Positions 1 to 8,877 of a stretch of 41,010 bases of DNA are shown one piece after another. The DNA is from Planctomycetota bacterium. Its GTDB lineage: Bacteria; Planctomycetota; MHYJ01; WSZJ01. Position numbers and translations under genes: made by a program. Where the stretch lies: assembly GCA_009773755.1 (NCBI GenBank), contig WSZJ01000009.1, positions 1 through 41,010 of the forward strand, given 5' to 3'. Positions within the stretch are counted from its first letter, which is position 1, and each line of letters opens with the position of its first letter. Under the pieces are notes generated by a model. That model was given only the letters and a program-made list of their open reading frames with translations. It was not told where the DNA came from and did not search any database.

Positions 1-43
1 ACCCTCATCGGCAGGCCGGCCGCTTCGTTTTTAGCCAAACTAA

Positions 44-60
44 AGGGCGTCTAGCGCCCT
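44..60 (-). terminator. Small hairpin downstream of the HEAT-like gene
   Basis: A 6-bp perfect inverted repeat (AGGGCG at 44-49, CGCCCT at 55-60) with a 5-nt loop. Read on the minus strand it is followed by TTTAGTTT. It could end leftward transcripts from the gene stopping at 248. The stem is short and the T-tract is interrupted, so this is only a candidate. Confidence 0.25.
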
Positions 61-64
61 AAAA

Positions 65-195
65 AGTGCAAGAGTTGAGGGGTTGCGAGTTGCGAGGAAT
101 GGCGACCCGCCGAGCGGCCAGTCGAACTGAGCCGTCCCCTGCCGTTCCGGGTCGTTTTTCCTCGCAACTCGCAACCCGGAACTCGCAACTGCATT
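65..195. repeat. Palindromic intergenic repeat built from GAGTTGC heptamers
   Basis: Two perfect 20-bp inverted arms lie at 80-99 and 158-177, separated by 58 nt. The stem can continue inside the loop (CGACCCG against CGGGTCG) and partly outside the arms. The arms are made of the heptamer GAGTTGC or its complement, repeated. The same heptamer forms a four-unit direct array at 8165-8195. The element lies just downstream of the minus-strand gene that stops at 248. Confidence 0.85.
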
Positions 196-247
196 CGGCA
201 ACAAAAAAGCCCCGGTCTCCCGGAGCTTGTTGTCGAACTCGAGAACG

Positions 248-1018
248 CTACTTCTTCGCCAGCCACCGCGTCGCCAGCTCTTTCTCGCACGCCCCGCACC
301 CCGCAAACGCCTCCGACTCAATCGCCAGCTTCTCCCGCTTCACAATCGCCCGGAACGCTTCGGAAATCTGGCGGCCGGAATGCTCGCTCGCCGCATTCTG
401 ACGCGGGAAGAGCCTGAGAAGCGGGACGAGCGCCCGCCCGTCGCCGCACTTTTCCAGGACCTCGATCAGCGCGAGCGGCACCAGCGTCGTGCCGTCTCCA
501 AGGTAGGCGAGCACTTCCTCGACCGCTTCAGGCGCGCAGCACGTCCCGGCCGTCTTCACGACGAGCCGCAGGCGGGCGTTGTTGATGTGTTCCGCCATGA
601 GCCGGTTTCCGATCGGCACAGCGCCGAGCTTCGCGAGCTGCTCGACTGCGACCGGCGCCGCGCGGCGCCCGTCGAGCGAAAGCAGGAGCTCGGTGAGGTC
701 CTCGAGCAGCGCGACGTCCGTCGTGGTCTTCACCGCGGGAATCCGGCCCAGCGCCTGTGCGACGGGCTGAAACGCGGGCGGACCGATTTCCCGGAGCGCA
801 TTCTGGAGCTGGGATTGGCGGAGGGATTCGCGCGCGTTGAGGAACATCGTTTCGACGAGCGCGCGGGCGGCGGTGGCTCCCAGGGCGATGATGCGCACGA
901 GCGATCCGTTGCGCTTCGTCACGTCGTGGCTGAGCCACATTTCGATGTCGGTTTTGAGGTCGGGCGTCAGGGTCGCGGCGGGCGGCCGCGAGTCGGGCTC
1001 GCTGTCGGGGATGCCCAT
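248..1018 (-). CDS. HEAT/armadillo-like helical protein, function unknown
   Basis: This 256-residue protein has no recognised catalytic motif. It is rich in amphipathic helices of HEAT-repeat style, such as LVRIIALGATAARALVETM, LEDLTELLLSLDGRRAAPVA and LVPLALIEVLEKCGDG, which suggests a protein-binding solenoid. No signal peptide is seen, so it is probably cytoplasmic. Two cysteines near the C-terminus (AGCGACEKEL) could bind metal, but this is a guess. I chose ATG 1018 rather than the longer frame to 1189, because GGAGGA lies about 8 nt upstream of it and the extra N-terminus is low-complexity Pro/Arg. A promoter-like sequence lies at 1148-1175. Its 3' end abuts the palindromic repeat at 65-195. 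Confidence 0.65.
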   Translation of the reverse strand: MGIPDSEPDSRPPAATLTPDLKTDIEMWLSHDVTKRNGSLVRIIALGATAARALVETMFLNARESLRQSQLQNALREIGPPAFQPVAQALGRIPAVKTTTDVALLEDLTELLLSLDGRRAAPVAVEQLAKLGAVPIGNRLMAEHINNARLRLVVKTAGTCCAPEAVEEVLAYLGDGTTLVPLALIEVLEKCGDGRALVPLLRLFPRQNAASEHSGRQISEAFRAIVKREKLAIESEAFAGCGACEKELATRWLAKK

Positions 1019-1147
1019 CAAGTGATTCCTCCGAAGGGGCCTTTCTGCCCGGCCGGGCGTCCCGGCGGTGGCCGGGGGCGCCTGAAAGACGCCGGGTGGG
1101 ACGGGAAGAGGTGGTGGCGCTGTGCCGGCCACGTTCCTTGGGTGAGG

Positions 1148-1175
1148 AGTATAGGGGCAGGAGGAAGCGACGCAA
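1148..1175 (-). promoter_or_regulatory. Candidate sigma-70-type promoter for the HEAT-like gene
   Basis: On the minus strand TTGCGT (1175-1170) is followed after 16 nt by TATACT (1153-1148). This would start transcription near 1141 and leave a leader of about 120 nt before ATG 1018. The spacing is near optimal and the -10 matches 5 of 6 consensus bases. No experimental support. Confidence 0.4.
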
Positions 1176-1502
1176 AAAGTTATTTGCATTTCGGATCGCC
1201 TCCAAATCTTTTATCGGCAAGGATTTGCGTCCACGTGCAGTTTGCGCCGCGGATTTAGGAATGTTCGGAAATGTTCGGGTGTGTCACCGCACGGGACCCG
1301 GACCCCCCCAAAAAAATAAAAAACTCGGGTCGCCGGCCGGAAATGCGAAATAAAAAACACGCTCCCCGGCCGGGTGAACGCTTTTTTACGATCTTTTCAA
1401 TAGACGCGTATTTGAATCGAAGTGCGATGCGGGAAATTCGTCAATGTTTTTATTTCGATCCGGCAGAGCCCTTGACCCGGCAGCGCCGCGTACACTTCGC
1501 CC
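1176..1502. other. Divergent intergenic region with AT-rich tract
   Basis: No gene is supported here. The stretch 1300-1460 is clearly AT-richer than the surroundings, with A-runs at about 1310-1322 and T-runs at about 1381-1386. CCGGCCGG occurs at 1333-1340 and again at 1366-1373, and a T6 run follows the second copy. Since no plus-strand gene precedes it, a terminator role is doubtful. The DUF1802 gene starts at 1503 without a visible Shine-Dalgarno sequence, so its control region should lie here. Confidence 0.4.
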
Positions 1503-2057
1503 ATGAAGACCGCGTTTAAGGAATGGGCCGTCGTCTGTTCCGCGCTCGGTCGCGGGAGATCGAGCTTGATCCTGCGCCGAGGTGGAATCGCCGACCCCGA
1601 CGGCGCGTTTCATCCGGGACACGGTGCATTCCTGCTCTTCCCGACCCGGTTTCACCAGTCGGTCGACCAGCTTGCGGACTGGGCTCGCGAAGAACAGGCC
1701 GCTGCGCCGCCGGACGGCTCGGTGACGATCTCGCTCTCGGCCGTGGCCGCTGGCGCCTGGCCGGTGCGCGACGCCGCTTCGCTCGCGCGGCTTCGCGGCC
1801 TTCACGCCTGGAGCGATGCCGTCGCCGCCGAGCGGCTCGAGCGCGAAGGCGATGGACCGCTCTGGGCCGTCGCGCTCCGCGTTGCGGCGCTCCCGCGTCC
1901 TCTCACGCTTCCGATGCGGCCGTCATATGCGGGTTGCCGTTCGTGGATCGAGTTGGAAGAAGAGGTCGTCGTCACCGCGGCGCGGCCGGCGCTGGATGAC
2001 GCGGCGTTCGAGACGGAATTGCGGCGCGTGAAGTCGGCGCTACTTCTCCCGCTCTGA
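1503..2057 (+). CDS. DUF1802 family protein
   Basis: This 184-residue protein matches DUF1802 in layout. The N-terminus KEWAVVCSALGRGRSSLILR is followed by RRGGIADPDGAFHPGHGAFL and then LFPTRFHQSVDQL, which correspond to the family blocks usually seen as EWavv.aLg.G.q.lllRKGGI...F and L.PT..HQ. Family function is unknown and no catalytic residue can be named. The length is typical. There is no signal peptide or membrane segment. No Shine-Dalgarno sequence precedes ATG 1503, so it may be translated from a very short leader. It converges with the large secreted protein gene and overlaps its 3' end by 18 bp. Confidence 0.75.
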   Translation: MKTAFKEWAVVCSALGRGRSSLILRRGGIADPDGAFHPGHGAFLLFPTRFHQSVDQLADWAREEQAAAPPDGSVTISLSAVAAGAWPVRDAASLARLRGLHAWSDAVAAERLEREGDGPLWAVALRVAALPRPLTLPMRPSYAGCRSWIELEEEVVVTAARPALDDAAFETELRRVKSALLLPL

Positions 2058-5000
2058 AGCGCCGCCCTCGACGACGCGGTCCTTCCCGTCGACGAGGAAG
2101 AGCCTCGCTCCGTTTTTCTCCTGCGGCACAAAGATGCAATCGGACGGCGCCTGAAGCGCCAGCGGGCCCGCGTGCGGCCCTTTGACGATTTTCACGGCGC
2201 CGTTGGAAATGAGATGGTCGGGCATCACCGTGAACAGGAGCACACGGCCCTTTTCCGCGTCGGTGATCGCGAGCTGCACGCGGTCGAGCTCGTCGTACAG
2301 CCGCCGCACCGCCAGCCCCTGCTCTTCGCCCTTCCAGTCGCCGGCGTCGAGGTTCCATTTGTGGTCGCGCTCGATGGTCTTGCCGCCGAACGTCAGGCGC
2401 AGGACGAAACTCTTGCGGTCCGGTCTCCGGTCGACGACGAAGAAGACCTTTGAGTCGCGGGGGTCGAGCCCCAGCGCGCAGGGGCGGAACTTGTCGCCGC
2501 CGTAATACGAAACGAATTTCGTGGTGTCGTCCCAGACGACGATGCGGTTGTTCCCGGTGTCGGCGATCGCGACGTGCTCCTTCCCGACGGGGAGAATCAT
2601 CAGGCCCCTCGGGTCGCGCAGCTCGCGCGCGCTGGAGTTCTCGCCGAGGCGGCCGGCAGCGCGCGTCATCTGCACCGCCACCTGGTCGACGTCCATGTCG
2701 AAGATTGGCGCGTCGAGGAAAACGCATTCGCGCTGGATGGAGGCGACGCGCGCGGATTTCGTGTTCCAGGTGCAGACGTCCCCCTCGTTCAGCTCCCCCA
2801 GCTGTCTCGCGTCGCGAACGCGGAATTCCTTCGGGCCGCCGCGCTTCGCGTTCGCAGTTCCGAGGTCGTACTTGCGTTCGTAAGGGCCGCCCTGCCAGGA
2901 GTCGAGGATGTCGAGGCAGACGGGAGGAAGTTCGCCCGAGGCCTTGAGGGTGACAAAGAGCCGGAGAGGGTGAATGTTCGAGCGGACGATCTTGCGCGCC
3001 GCGTGTTCGCGGCTCGGGCTGAGCAGCAGTTCGCGGTGGAGCCCCGTCGAGGGGTACCGGAGCTCGAGGCCGAACGGGTCAGCATCGCCATTCCCGGCCG
3101 CGACCGCGAAGCGATCCTGCGCGATGAGCGACAGGCCGAGGGCATTCTGCACCGCCGTCACCGAGGCGGATTGCGGAAGAGACTCTTTCCCTTCGGCGTC
3201 GACCGAGGTGACTTCGTACGTCGCGCGGAAACGGCCCTTGCCCCACGAGTCGGGCGCCGAGAGCTCGAGGGGAACGATGACTTTGCCGTCGCCGGTGGGG
3301 TACTCGCCGATGAGCGTGCGGATCCAGGCCGGCTCCCAGCGGCGGTAGAGGCGGTACCTGAGGCCGGGTTTCCCGTTTACCTGCAGCTCGACCATCGTCC
3401 CCTGCACGGGGACATCGATCGTGAAGTCCGGCGGGACGGCACTCTTGAGCCAGTTCAGCCGCAGTTCGGTCACCCACTCCGTGGAGTCCGTCATCGCGTG
3501 AAGAAAGAGGGTCAGGCGACTGTGCGCCCCGGCGTCGTCCGCGCCGAGGAGGAAGGCCTCGCTGTGGTACCCGACCGAGACGACGAACATGACCGCCGGG
3601 TCGGCCTGCATCCCGGTGGTCCAGTGCTTCTTCCCAAATACGTCCGGTGCGGCCGGGCCATACGGGTGCCCCGTGTCCCAGCGCCCTTCCGAGTCCGTCG
3701 TGCCGGACCGAAGCGCCGACGTCTTCCCATAAGGCCACAGCGACACCGTCGCCCCGGTCACCGGCGCACCCTCCCGGTCCACCACCCGTACGATCACCTT
3801 CTCCGGCGCCATCTCGGTCCACGCGGGCGGCTTGACGCCGCGCACTCCCTGCATGAAGCGCCGCGCGTACTCCGCCGCCGGCACGCCAACCACGCGGTGC
3901 CCCGTCGTCAGGATGTCCGCCGTCCAGTACCGCGACGTCAGCTGCACCGGGCGACCGTCCCCCAGCGACGCAAGTCCCGTCGTCGCAGGCGACAACTTCC
4001 CCTCGTCGATCCCCGCGAGCGGATGAAAGAGCCGCGCCACTTCCTTCAGTTCGTCCGCCGTCGCCTTCAACGGGTCCTTGATGCCTCCCTTGTCCTCCGG
4101 CTTCTCGGGCCCCTTCCAGTCCAGCCGCTCCCACTCTCCTCCCCAATGCGTGCTGACCTGCCGAACGCCCTCGTATTTTTCGCGAAAGCCGCGCCAGATC
4201 CCTTCCTTGTCCTTCTCCGCAGCGTCGTCCGGCCAGCCGACGTCGAAGCCGTCGAAGTAGACGCGGATGAGGGCGTCCTCATTGGAAGCGCCGCCCGCGC
4301 GGGCCCAGGTTGCGTTCACGGCGTCGGCCGTCTTGCGCATGAGGTACTCAAGTCCGGGCGGATCGCCCGGAATCGTCGGCCGCGAGTCGCGCAGGTTGCT
4401 CCAGTCGCGGAGAATCGGGTGATACGGCATCCCGTGCCACGGGACCTCGATCCGGTTGTCTCGCTCGTTCACGTCGCTCGCGGATTCGAGAGTCGCGATC
4501 AGCCACCGCTCCCCCGTCTCCGCGAGATTCAGCCGCTTCCATTTTTCCCCCGGGCAATCCACGAGCGCCCACGGCCACGCACCCTTCACCGTGAGAATCT
4601 TGTAGTCCGGCTTGTCCTCGCTCGCCTCGATCCGCTCGACGAGCATCTCCACGTCCGCCTTCACCCCCGTCAGGTCCGCGTTCGGCGCCGCCGCGCACAG
4701 CCAGACGCGCAGCTTCCCGCCGCCGGGAACCTCGTGCTTCCCGTTGTTCTTCACGACGATCTGCCACGTCGTCTCTTCACCCATCGAAGGCCAGCCGAAG
4801 TTCTTTTCGCCTTCGCCGACCTTGTACGGCGCCACCCGGTGCGCGCAGCAGATCCCCGCGTCGCCGCGCTCGTCGAGGACGTTGGCGGCGCGCGTCGTCG
4901 CGTCGACCGTGCCTCGCACGTAGCCGAAGACCGGGCCGCCGGCGATGGGAAGCGGCCCCTCCTTTCGCTTGTCGAATCCCTCCGGCCGGCCGCGCATCGA

Positions 5001-5993
5001 CACGAGCGAAGAGGCGCCGCCGAATCCCGGCCACGCCTGGCGAGAAGGCATATGCCCGTTGTAGAACGGCCCGGGTTCCGGGCCCTTGCCCGGTTCGCGC
5101 GACGGCGCCACGCGGACTTCCATAGGCGCGACCGGGTCCGCCGGCACGAGCGTGACCGCCTCAAACCCGTCTTTCAGGTAGTCCGCCGCGCAGATCCCGC
5201 CCGTCGCCAGCGGCGGCACGTCCGCCGCCAGATCGTCGACGACTTTCACGAAACACGCCCCCGGCGAAACCTCGCGCCCCCACCGAAGGAATTTCAGCCG
5301 CGTCCCTTCCTCCCCCCCGATCGGAAAACAGATCGCGTCCTCGCCCGTCCCCCAGAAATCCCCGACCGCAAATCCGGCCACAAATGAGGGGTCCGCCTTT
5401 ACGGGAAGCGGCTCGCGCCGGGTCAGCTCGGCCTCTCCCTTCTCGTCCACCGGCACGCGCACCTGCCCCACAAACCAGTTCGCCGCGTCGCCCTCGCCGG
5501 AGCGGATGAGGACGCACAGCGCCTCGGGGTCGCCGCGGCTTCCGAAGAGATTGCCGGCAGCGATGTGTTCAACGGTGCCGCCGAGCTTTTCTGCCGGCAC
5601 AAGCCTGTTTTTCGCGGGAAGCGAGGCCCACGTTCGCGCCGTGAAGACTTCCGGCGGCTCGTACACCGTCACCGTTAGCCCCGCGCCGTCGGCCGTCGCG
5701 ACGACGACGAATGCCTTCCCGACCGGCTGCGGTCGGAAATCCCCGCAAGCCACCCACGCCGCCGCCTGTGCCCCCGCAATCTTCTCCGACCGCCACCGCA
5801 CCAGCCACGCCGCATCCTTCGCCCGCAGCGGCGCTTCGTAGACAACGAGATCCCGCGACCCGTCCTCCCGCGTCTGCAGCGTCGCGAGCGACCCGTGCCC
5901 GAACCCCCAGTGCTGCACGCCCTGCGCGGAAGCAGGCAACGACGCAGCGAGGAGGAAAACGGCGTGAAGTGCGATGAGCTCTCGGTGGCGCAT
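2040..5993 (-). CDS. Large secreted modular protein (FG-GAP-like, CNA-B-like and NHL-like segments)
   Basis: A 1317-residue exported protein of unknown function. A signal peptide spans about residues 1-23 (LIALHAVFLLAASLPASAQG). Residues about 50-290 carry recurrent FG-GAP/VCBS-like phrases (VACGDFRP, IAAGNLFGSRGDPE, FAVGDFWGTGEDAI). Around 730-780 there is a carboxypeptidase-regulatory-like beta module (VIVRVVDREGAPVTGATVSL...DSEGRWDTG). Near 1130-1160 there is an NHL-like motif (HVAIADTGNNRIVVWDD). No catalytic motif was found. This looks like a cell-surface or periplasmic beta-rich protein that binds a partner or polymer. It begins 52 bp after the helicase stop and may share its transcript. 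Domain names are by eye and should be treated as approximate. Confidence 0.7.
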   Translation of the reverse strand: MRHRELIALHAVFLLAASLPASAQGVQHWGFGHGSLATLQTREDGSRDLVVYEAPLRAKDAAWLVRWRSEKIAGAQAAAWVACGDFRPQPVGKAFVVVATADGAGLTVTVYEPPEVFTARTWASLPAKNRLVPAEKLGGTVEHIAAGNLFGSRGDPEALCVLIRSGEGDAANWFVGQVRVPVDEKGEAELTRREPLPVKADPSFVAGFAVGDFWGTGEDAICFPIGGEEGTRLKFLRWGREVSPGACFVKVVDDLAADVPPLATGGICAADYLKDGFEAVTLVPADPVAPMEVRVAPSREPGKGPEPGPFYNGHMPSRQAWPGFGGASSLVSMRGRPEGFDKRKEGPLPIAGGPVFGYVRGTVDATTRAANVLDERGDAGICCAHRVAPYKVGEGEKNFGWPSMGEETTWQIVVKNNGKHEVPGGGKLRVWLCAAAPNADLTGVKADVEMLVERIEASEDKPDYKILTVKGAWPWALVDCPGEKWKRLNLAETGERWLIATLESASDVNERDNRIEVPWHGMPYHPILRDWSNLRDSRPTIPGDPPGLEYLMRKTADAVNATWARAGGASNEDALIRVYFDGFDVGWPDDAAEKDKEGIWRGFREKYEGVRQVSTHWGGEWERLDWKGPEKPEDKGGIKDPLKATADELKEVARLFHPLAGIDEGKLSPATTGLASLGDGRPVQLTSRYWTADILTTGHRVVGVPAAEYARRFMQGVRGVKPPAWTEMAPEKVIVRVVDREGAPVTGATVSLWPYGKTSALRSGTTDSEGRWDTGHPYGPAAPDVFGKKHWTTGMQADPAVMFVVSVGYHSEAFLLGADDAGAHSRLTLFLHAMTDSTEWVTELRLNWLKSAVPPDFTIDVPVQGTMVELQVNGKPGLRYRLYRRWEPAWIRTLIGEYPTGDGKVIVPLELSAPDSWGKGRFRATYEVTSVDAEGKESLPQSASVTAVQNALGLSLIAQDRFAVAAGNGDADPFGLELRYPSTGLHRELLLSPSREHAARKIVRSNIHPLRLFVTLKASGELPPVCLDILDSWQGGPYERKYDLGTANAKRGGPKEFRVRDARQLGELNEGDVCTWNTKSARVASIQRECVFLDAPIFDMDVDQVAVQMTRAAGRLGENSSARELRDPRGLMILPVGKEHVAIADTGNNRIVVWDDTTKFVSYYGGDKFRPCALGLDPRDSKVFFVVDRRPDRKSFVLRLTFGGKTIERDHKWNLDAGDWKGEEQGLAVRRLYDELDRVQLAITDAEKGRVLLFTVMPDHLISNGAVKIVKGPHAGPLALQAPSDCIFVPQEKNGARLFLVDGKDRVVEGGASEREK

Positions 5994-6045
5994 CTCAGGA
6001 AGCGCGAGCTTATCACGCGCCGCGCGCCGGCCAAAACGGCGGGCG

Positions 6046-8142
6046 CTACCCCTGCCTCAGCTGCTTCTCCGCATCCACCACATCCCGGCTCACACGCGCG
6101 GCCGCCGACTTCAGTTTCTCCGCGAGGTACGGATCATTCGCGAAATGCGGGTAATCCGTCAGCGCGCGCACCGTCTGGCGCTGCAGCTGCACTCCGAGGC
6201 GCATGTAGCGCACCATGTCGCCGTCCGAGAGAGACGTGTGCGCTTCGAGGTCCGCGAACGGGCACCCGCGGCTCCAGGCCCAGGTGCAGGACGCCATGCG
6301 GTAGTCCATTTCCTTCGTCTGCGTGGTGATGCCGAATTCGCGCTCGAGGTTCCGGGTCTTCTCGACGAGGTCGAGCGCCTTGAATTTCCAGGGGCGCATC
6401 AGCTCCTTGGCGAGCGGCCGGAACCAGTCGCCTTTGCGGGCCTCGAAGACGATGGCGTTGAAGAGGACATTGAGCTGGTCCTCGTTGAGGCGCGACAGGA
6501 TTCCCGCTTCGATGAACTCGGCGACCTGGATTTCGTAGCCGTAGATCTGCTTGGCGAAGATCCCTTTCGGCGTCAGCTCGCGATCCTTCGTGTAACCCAT
6601 GCGCTCGAGGAGCGCGAGGCGGCGGCGGACCTGCTCGACCATGCCTCGGTACGAACCGCCGGCCGGGATCGGCGGCGGCGCGTGCGGGCCGCCTCTTCCA
6701 CCGCGACGCTTCCGGCGCGAGCTGCGGATCGACTGCGGCGGGGGAGCCGCGGGCTCGGGGGCGCCGAAATTGGCGAAGGAGTTGTCGCAGGCCTTGAAGA
6801 TGTTTTTGCCGATCTGTTGCCAGAGGTTGAGGAGGGTCGCGTACGAGAGGTTGAACTGCGAGTGGATCGGCTCGATCTCGCCGTCGATGGTGCGGTTGAC
6901 GGCGTTGAAGCGCGCGAAGGGCCACTCGACGTTCGAGTAGACGAAGCCGACCTCGTCCATGCCGCGGCGGCCTGCGCGGCCGGCCATCTGCATATACTCG
7001 CGGGCCATGAGCGGGCCGCGGCGGATGCCGTCGAATTTTGTGAGCGCGTCGAAGACCACGGTGCGGGCGGGCATGTTGATGCCGAGCGCGAAGGTCTCGG
7101 TCGTGAAAATGAGCTTGATCAGCCCCGCCGTGAAAATCCGCTCGACGATGTCCTTCAGCGTCGGCAGCAGCCCGGCGTGGTGATACGCGATCCCCCGGGT
7201 AACGAGCTTCCGCATCTCCGCGACCGCCTTGTCCGCCTGCACTCCGTATTTCGCGGCCCACTCGTCGAAAAGACGCGTGATGATTTCCTTCTCGGAGAGG
7301 TTCAGCAGTTCGCGGTGCGCCATGTCGTTGGCGCGCTCTTCGCACTCGCGCCGGTTGAAGATGAACCAGATCACCGGCAGCCGGTTCTCGTGCTGGATGT
7401 TGTCCATGAGCAGCCGCCGCCACGTGTGCGGCCCCCATCGCGCCGAATCCCTCGTCGGGTGCTCCGGCTCCGTCGCGCGATGCCATCCCGGCGGCCGCCC
7501 CCCGACCGGCGTCGCGGCCTCGTCGTCGAGCCGCTTCAGGTCCTTGAGGTTCCCGATCCCGTGCCCGTTGAGCACCAGCAGGTGTTTCAACGGCACCGGC
7601 CGGTTCATCTCGATGATGACCTCGAGCTTCGCCTTCCGCGTCTTCCGGATCCACGCCGCGAACGCAGTCAGGTTCGCGACCGTCGCCGAGAGCCCGATAA
7701 TCTGAATGTGCTCCGGCGCGAAGATGATCGACTCTTCCCAGACCGTGCCGCGCTCGCGGTCGTCCATGAAGTGAATCTCGTCGAAGATCACGAACGCCAC
7801 GTCGGAGAGCCGCTCGGGGTCGTCGAAGATCGTGTTGCGCAGGATCTCGGTCGTCATGATCAGCACCTGCGCGTGCTGGTTGATCACCACGTCTCCCGTC
7901 ACCAACCCGATGCGCTCGCCGTACGTCCCTGTGAAGTCGCGGTACTTCTGGTTCGAGAGCGCCTTGATCGGCGCGGTGTAGATGACGCGCTTACCCTCGT
8001 TCAGGCATTTCTCGAGCGCGTACTCCGCGATCAGCGTCTTCCCGGCCCCGGTCGGCGCGCTGACGAGCACAGATTCGCCGCGGTCGATTGCCTGCACGGC
8101 GCGCACCTGGAAGTCGTCGAGTGTGTGGCCCTGGTATTCCAT
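6046..8142 (-). CDS. Ski2-like DExH-box RNA helicase
   Basis: A 698-residue superfamily 2 helicase related to Ski2/Mtr4 and actinobacterial HelY. Motifs in order: I (Walker A) APTGAGKT at residues 29-36; motif Ia region YTAPIKALSNQKYRDF; II DEIHFMDD near 120; III LSATVAN; V TETFALGINMPARTVVF; VI QMAGRAGRRGMDEVG. The C-terminal third is helical and contains a basic low-complexity insert (RSSRRKRRGGRGG). The protein should unwind structured RNA using ATP in the cytoplasm. It is shorter than eukaryotic Ski2/Mtr4 (about 1000 residues). The start at 8142 is the only sensible one, as the Q-loop region MEYQGHTLDDFQVRAVQAI begins right there. No Shine-Dalgarno sequence is visible. The gap upstream holds a GAGTTGC heptamer array. 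Confidence 0.9.
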   Translation of the reverse strand: MEYQGHTLDDFQVRAVQAIDRGESVLVSAPTGAGKTLIAEYALEKCLNEGKRVIYTAPIKALSNQKYRDFTGTYGERIGLVTGDVVINQHAQVLIMTTEILRNTIFDDPERLSDVAFVIFDEIHFMDDRERGTVWEESIIFAPEHIQIIGLSATVANLTAFAAWIRKTRKAKLEVIIEMNRPVPLKHLLVLNGHGIGNLKDLKRLDDEAATPVGGRPPGWHRATEPEHPTRDSARWGPHTWRRLLMDNIQHENRLPVIWFIFNRRECEERANDMAHRELLNLSEKEIITRLFDEWAAKYGVQADKAVAEMRKLVTRGIAYHHAGLLPTLKDIVERIFTAGLIKLIFTTETFALGINMPARTVVFDALTKFDGIRRGPLMAREYMQMAGRAGRRGMDEVGFVYSNVEWPFARFNAVNRTIDGEIEPIHSQFNLSYATLLNLWQQIGKNIFKACDNSFANFGAPEPAAPPPQSIRSSRRKRRGGRGGPHAPPPIPAGGSYRGMVEQVRRRLALLERMGYTKDRELTPKGIFAKQIYGYEIQVAEFIEAGILSRLNEDQLNVLFNAIVFEARKGDWFRPLAKELMRPWKFKALDLVEKTRNLEREFGITTQTKEMDYRMASCTWAWSRGCPFADLEAHTSLSDGDMVRYMRLGVQLQRQTVRALTDYPHFANDPYLAEKLKSAAARVSRDVVDAEKQLRQG

Positions 8143-8164
8143 TGCGGGCGGAGAGTACGGGAAG

Positions 8165-8195
8165 GAGTTGCGAGTTGCGAGTTACGAGTTGCGAG
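8165..8195. repeat. Four-unit GAGTTGC heptamer direct repeat
   Basis: GAGTTGC, GAGTTGC, GAGTTAC and GAGTTGC follow each other with period 7, then a trailing GAG. It starts 7 bp from the stop of the gene at 8202-8876 and ends 23 bp from the helicase start. The unit is the same heptamer as in the palindrome at 65-195, so this is a dispersed family. Confidence 0.9.
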
Positions 8196-8201
8196 GCGCG
8201 C

Positions 8202-8876
8202 CTATCCGCCCGCAGCTGCCTGCTTCCAGGCTTCGTACTTTTCCACGAACTCGCGTTCTTCCGCAGTCAGCGCCCGCCCGACGATCGCCAAGGTATACCT
8301 GAGGCGGTCACAAGTGGATTCGTTCCAGGTCGTCCCCGGCGGGAATTTCTTGAGGAGGGCCGATCGCGCCAGCCGGTCGCGGGATTCGATGGCCTCACGC
8401 CACTCATCGAATCGATCCAGGAACTCCCGTTCATTCTTCGAACGAAGGTAGGGGGCTCTCGACAGGACTTCGTCTCGGCGCGCAACCGACCAGTCCTTCG
8501 GTGGAAAGGCCTCCAGAACGGGCCTCTGCGGCGGCGGAGCCGCTTCCACCTTCGGCTCAACGCGTTCCGGCTCCGCAAATCCCTCTCGGGGCGCCGCCGC
8601 CGACTCGGAGGCGGCCTTGAGCTCCTCCTCCGTCGCGATTCCGGTCTTTTCGACCTTGCTGACCGACTTGCGCTCGAAGACGAGCGATCCGGTGAGGCCT
8701 TCGCGCCCTTCGATTTGGACGGACAAGCGACCGCGCAGGATCGAGCGCACGATGCCGCGCACCGTGTCTCCGTCCTTGTCGGTCACGGTGACGCGGTCGA
8801 GGCGCTTTAAGCCCTCGAACGGGTCCGCGGCGGCGGCGGGAATGGCGAGGAAGAGGACGAGGATGGCGGCGCGCAT
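8202..8876 (-). CDS. Secreted protein of unknown function with SH3/LSm-like N-terminus
   Basis: This 224-residue protein has a signal peptide (ILVLFLAIPAAAADPFEG). A short beta segment follows (RVTVTDKDGDTVRGIVRSIL), resembling the small barrel modules found in planctomycete secreted proteins. Then come a Pro/Glu-rich linker at about 100-130 and a charged helical C-terminus (REFLDRFDEWREAIESRDRL). No catalytic motif was found. Its ATG is one base after the stop of the upstream serine hydrolase gene, so the two are almost certainly co-transcribed and may act together outside the cytoplasm. Function unrecognised. Confidence 0.65.
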   Translation of the reverse strand: MRAAILVLFLAIPAAAADPFEGLKRLDRVTVTDKDGDTVRGIVRSILRGRLSVQIEGREGLTGSLVFERKSVSKVEKTGIATEEELKAASESAAAPREGFAEPERVEPKVEAAPPPQRPVLEAFPPKDWSVARRDEVLSRAPYLRSKNEREFLDRFDEWREAIESRDRLARSALLKKFPPGTTWNESTCDRLRYTLAIVGRALTAEEREFVEKYEAWKQAAAGG

Positions 8877-8877
8877 G

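Noticed and set aside
1472-1496. TTGACC followed by TACACT before the DUF1802 gene as a promoter
   Set aside because: The spacer is only 13 nt, too short for a sigma-70-type promoter.
2574-5387. Long open frame (937 codons) on the plus strand opposite the large secreted protein
   Set aside because: It is an Arg/Pro/His-rich antisense shadow typical of GC-rich DNA, whereas the minus-strand frame has a signal peptide and recognisable modules.
5974-8451. Long plus-strand frame opposite the helicase
   Set aside because: Its translation is low-complexity, and the opposite strand encodes all helicase motifs.
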